Assembly: GCF_003597125.1 (NCBI RefSeq)
Contig: NZ_QYYA01000001.1
Span: 62,001-126,000, forward strand
DNA from: Alcanivorax profundi
Lineage (GTDB): Bacteria > Pseudomonadota > Gammaproteobacteria > Pseudomonadales > Alcanivoracaceae
Reading direction: 5' to 3'
DNA: 64,000 bases
The notes beneath the pieces were generated by a model that saw nothing but the letters and a program-made list of their open reading frames with translations, did not search any database and was not told where the DNA came from. Positions 61,488 through 64,000 of the stretch are shown here, piece after piece (position 1 is the first letter of the stretch; every line of letters begins with the position of its first letter). The position numbers and the translations under genes were made by a program.

Positions 61488-63515
61488 TCAGAATTGATAG
61501 CGCAGTGAGGAAATGATCGCACGGCCGGGGCTGTCCAGTTCGGACCAGGCTACCCGGTAGCTGCGGTCGGTGATGTTGTTCACGGTCACATCGGCACGGA
61601 TGGCTGGCCAGGCTTTCGGGGTCCAGCTGGCATACAGGTCGGTGACGGTGTAGCCGTCGTAGGTGGTGTTGCCGGTGTTGGTGGCGTAATCGGTCAGGTC
61701 CTGTTCACGGGCGTGGATCATGCGCACACCGGCGGTGAGCTGGCTATCCCAGAAGCCGTAGAACAGGTCGGCGTTCAGGGTGTCTGCCGGAATGTTGGTC
61801 AGGTCTTCACCGGTATCTTCATCTTCGCCGCGGGTCTGGCCATAGCCGAGTCGAACACCAAGCGCCTCAAGACGGTATTCTGCCTCCAGCTCGAAGCCTT
61901 CCAGGGTGGCCTTGTCCACGTTGACCCAGTAGGTGTTGCCCGGGTCCATGGCCGGCGGCGGGAAGAACACAGGCGGGGTCACGATTTGTTCGATGAAGTT
62001 GTCCACTTTGTTCTGGAAGATGGCTGCCTTGACGGTGAGGCTGTCGCCCCCGGCCAGCTCGCTCCAGTCCATGCGCACCAGCAGTTCGTTGTTGGCGGCT
62101 TGTTCCGGGTCCAGATCCGGGTTGGAAACAAAGGTGTTGCAGAACCCCGGGCCCATGCAGAAATGGGTGCCGGTGCTGTACAGCTCTTCGGAGCTTGGGG
62201 CCCGGAAGGCCTGATCGTGACGTAGGGTGACACGGGCCCATTCGGCCGCTTGCCAGCTCAGCGCCGCAGAAGGGGAGACGGCACTGTCGCTGCGGTCTTC
62301 ACTGAGGTTGTCGGCCTTGGTGGCGAAGTCGTCATAGCGCACGCCGAGCTCCAGATCCAGCGTGCCGGTGAGCGGGTAGGTACCCTGGGCAAAGACACCC
62401 CAGACATCGGTGGTAGCGTCTGGCGGGGTGGGCCGGTTACTGCCGCCTCGCTCTGCACTGAATTGTTCCTGGTAGCCATCTACCCCCATCAACAATTCCA
62501 GTTTGCCGAGCATGGCGGTGTGGTTCAGGTTGATGCCATACAGGTCCAGCTGGGTGCTGTCCGGGCGGCCATCACTTTCGCGGGTTTCATCCATCTCCAC
62601 ACCATTCCAGTAGAACATGGCCTGGCTGTTGGTGCCGTCACCGTTGCCCAGATGGCGGTAGTCGATGACGGCATTGCGGGTGGTCTGGTCGCGCTGGATC
62701 AGGAAATTGCTGGTGCCATTGGCGGGAGCGCTGCCGTTGGAAGGCACACCGCCGGAGAAGTCTGCCTGCCGTGCGGTAAAGGCAATGTTCTGGTTGTCGG
62801 CCAGGTGCCAGACCAGTTTGCCCATGCCGCCATCTTCGCGGCTGGCGGAGTTGGCCAGGTCCTGGTCGTGGGACACTTCCATGTCGTCACTCTCGCGGTT
62901 GTAGCCACTGACCAGCCAATCCACATGTTTGGTGGTGCCTGCCACGGCGGCACTGCCGCGTTTGTCATTGTTGTTGTCGTTGTAGGTGCCTTTCAGGAAG
63001 CCGCCGACGCTGGCATCGGGCTGAATCAGGTCGGTGGGATCCACGGTGTTGAACGAGGCGACACCGCCGACCGCGCCAGAGCCCCACAGGTTGCTGGCCG
63101 GGCCACGAATGACTTCGGCGGAGCGAATCAGCTCGGGCTCGATGAAGTAACTGGGGCGGTGACCGGATTCAAAGACCTGACGTGCACCATCCACCAGTTG
63201 CAGTACCCGCGCGCCTTCCAGGCCACGGATATTGATGCTCTGGTTTTCAGAGCGGGGGCCGCCCACGGTGGTGACATTGGGGATGTCTTTGACCAGCTCC
63301 GGCGCCGAGCTGGCCTGACGGCTCTCGATGCTTTCCGGGCTGACGGTGGCCACGGAGCGGGTGGCTTCTTTTTCGGTTTTGTTATCGCGGGTCGCGGTGA
63401 CGGTGACCGGTGCCAGCTCGGCCAGCACGATAGGTTCTTCAGCAGAGGTGTCAGCCAGAGCCGGGCTGGCCGCCAGTGCGATTGCCAGAGACAGGGCATG
63501 TTTGCGCAAATACAT
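61488..63515 (-). CDS. hutA: TonB-dependent haem/haemoglobin receptor (HutA/HmuR family)
   Basis: A 675-residue receptor with a signal peptide (cut after ALA), no STN domain, a TonB box region (APVTVTAT), plug (NIRGLEGARVLQLVDGARQV) and barrel ending SSLRYQF. The haem receptor motif FRAP...NPDL is present: AFRAPSSEELY followed by SNPDLDPEQ, the pair that encloses the haem-ligating His in HemR/HmuR; a His is seen in STGTHFCMG. ATG 63515 follows GAGGAAACCC. Leads the operon hutA-hutX-hutZ. Confidence 0.93.
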   Translation of the reverse strand: MYLRKHALSLAIALAASPALADTSAEEPIVLAELAPVTVTATRDNKTEKEATRSVATVSPESIESRQASSAPELVKDIPNVTTVGGPRSENQSINIRGLEGARVLQLVDGARQVFESGHRPSYFIEPELIRSAEVIRGPASNLWGSGAVGGVASFNTVDPTDLIQPDASVGGFLKGTYNDNNNDKRGSAAVAGTTKHVDWLVSGYNRESDDMEVSHDQDLANSASREDGGMGKLVWHLADNQNIAFTARQADFSGGVPSNGSAPANGTSNFLIQRDQTTRNAVIDYRHLGNGDGTNSQAMFYWNGVEMDETRESDGRPDSTQLDLYGINLNHTAMLGKLELLMGVDGYQEQFSAERGGSNRPTPPDATTDVWGVFAQGTYPLTGTLDLELGVRYDDFATKADNLSEDRSDSAVSPSAALSWQAAEWARVTLRHDQAFRAPSSEELYSTGTHFCMGPGFCNTFVSNPDLDPEQAANNELLVRMDWSELAGGDSLTVKAAIFQNKVDNFIEQIVTPPVFFPPPAMDPGNTYWVNVDKATLEGFELEAEYRLEALGVRLGYGQTRGEDEDTGEDLTNIPADTLNADLFYGFWDSQLTAGVRMIHAREQDLTDYATNTGNTTYDGYTVTDLYASWTPKAWPAIRADVTVNNITDRSYRVAWSELDSPGRAIISSLRYQF

Positions 63516-63628
63516 GTGGGTTTCCTCACAAGCCAAAAAGGACAGCGAATCTGCCTGGCGTGCGAGGGCTGGCTTGGCAGGAATCAGGATTGGGGCGCAA
63601 GCATATGCATTTGATTGTCGCCTGTAAA

Positions 63629-63647
63629 CAGGAATCATTCCCATTGA
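63629..63647. promoter_or_regulatory. Fur box between hutA and hmuT
   Basis: GGAATCATTCCCATT reads AATGGGAATGATTCC on the other strand, a Fur-like array. It lies about 115 bp before hutA and 130 bp before hmuT, so it may repress both divergent haem operons. Confidence 0.6.
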
Positions 63648-63774
63648 CGTTTATGGCTCAGGCTGCCAGTATTTGCACCACATTAAGGGTGTGGGTATGC
63701 CTCTTGTGATCTGCATCCCGTCATATTCGCGGGCCGTCGCGTCCGAAAATTCAGCCTCGGAAAGGGGAGTTGTG

Positions 63775-64000
63775 GTGCGAATTCTTGAAATGATCGCAGG
63801 CTTGTCGATGGGTGTGATGCTGACAATACAGGTGCAGGCGGCTGAGCCAAAACGGCTGGTCAGTGCGGATGCCGGCGCCACCAACATGATTGTGGCGCTG
63901 GGACTGGCAGATTCGCTGGTGGCGGTGGATGTGACCAGCCCGGCGTCTGGCGATCTTGCCGAATTGCCGCGCATTGGCTACCACCGCAACCTGTCTGCAG
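63775..64000 (+). CDS. hmuT: haem ABC transporter substrate-binding protein HmuT/HutB, N-terminal part
   Basis: 75 codons before the window ends. A signal peptide (about 5-22, cut near VQA) is followed by KRLVSADAGATNMIVALGLA and AVDVTSPASGDLAELPRIGY, the start of a class III periplasmic haem-binding protein. I start it at GTG 63775, 5 bp after GGGGAG; GTG 63772 is possible. hmuU and hmuV are expected to the right. It would carry haem from the receptor to the inner membrane. Confidence 0.82.
   Translation, partial: MRILEMIAGLSMGVMLTIQVQAAEPKRLVSADAGATNMIVALGLADSLVAVDVTSPASGDLAELPRIGYHRNLSA

Noticed and set aside
62250..63614. Plus-strand open frame of about 454 codons
   Set aside because: Antisense to the hutA receptor gene, with a Gly/Val/His-rich composition typical of shadows of barrel proteins.

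Overview
The window comes from a gammaproteobacterium of the Alcanivorax type (marine hydrocarbon degrader). Three things point there: two wax ester synthases of the AtfA2 type, an AlkB alkane hydroxylase with a divergent AraC regulator, and a core order shared with Pseudomonas (aspS-yebC-ruvCAB-ybgC-tolQRAB-pal-cpoB-queE-queC-tRNA-Lys, and mutS-fdxA beside an rsmZ-like RNA). All calls come from reading the sequence; no database search was possible.

Layout. 1-5.5 kb, minus strand: 5' part of tamA, a RegB/RegA-type two-component pair, a methyltransferase coupled to an exported helical-repeat protein, a PA4642-family protein and an HU-like protein. 5.9-17.7 kb, plus strand: aspS, yebC, the Holliday junction genes ruvCAB, the Tol-Pal envelope operon, queE/queC and tRNA-Lys. 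18.2-25.0 kb: a six-gene, almost fully overlapping operon that looks like a light/photodamage response (RudS-type tRNA s4U desulfidase, class II LitR-like MerR regulator, photolyase, flavin oxidoreductase, DUF1365, CFA/UfaM-like methyltransferase), preceded by TGTACA repeats that may be the LitR operator. 25.2-29.3 kb: nadA, three genes typical of arsenosugar synthesis (ArsS-like radical SAM protein plus two glycosyltransferase-family proteins) and an HPt protein.

29.5-33.1 kb: a GacA-type palindrome, a CsrA/RsmA-titrating RNA resembling RsmZ, fdxA and mutS. 33.1-35.0 kb: a RAYT-like transposase bounded by inverted repeats, an AT-rich insert with two tiny reading frames, and a truncated second transposase copy. 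35.0-39.4 kb: a di-haem lipoprotein and a beta-helix lipoprotein (a conserved pair) with a membrane-anchored AraC regulator.

39.8-54.3 kb is mainly iron acquisition: a PepSY/DUF3649/DUF3325 operon, a Fur-boxed TPR gene, fumC, and two tandem sigma-FecR-TonB receptor cassettes with nearly identical Fur boxes, then rnk. 54.7-60.5 kb is hydrocarbon and storage lipid metabolism: two atfA genes, a REPIN-like repeat pair, an alkB-rubredoxin fusion and its divergent AraC regulator with a 13-bp direct-repeat operator. 60.5-64.0 kb is haem uptake (hutZ, hutX, haem receptor, start of hmuT). Iron, haem and alkane functions fit together, since AlkB and rubredoxin are iron proteins and iron is scarce in seawater.
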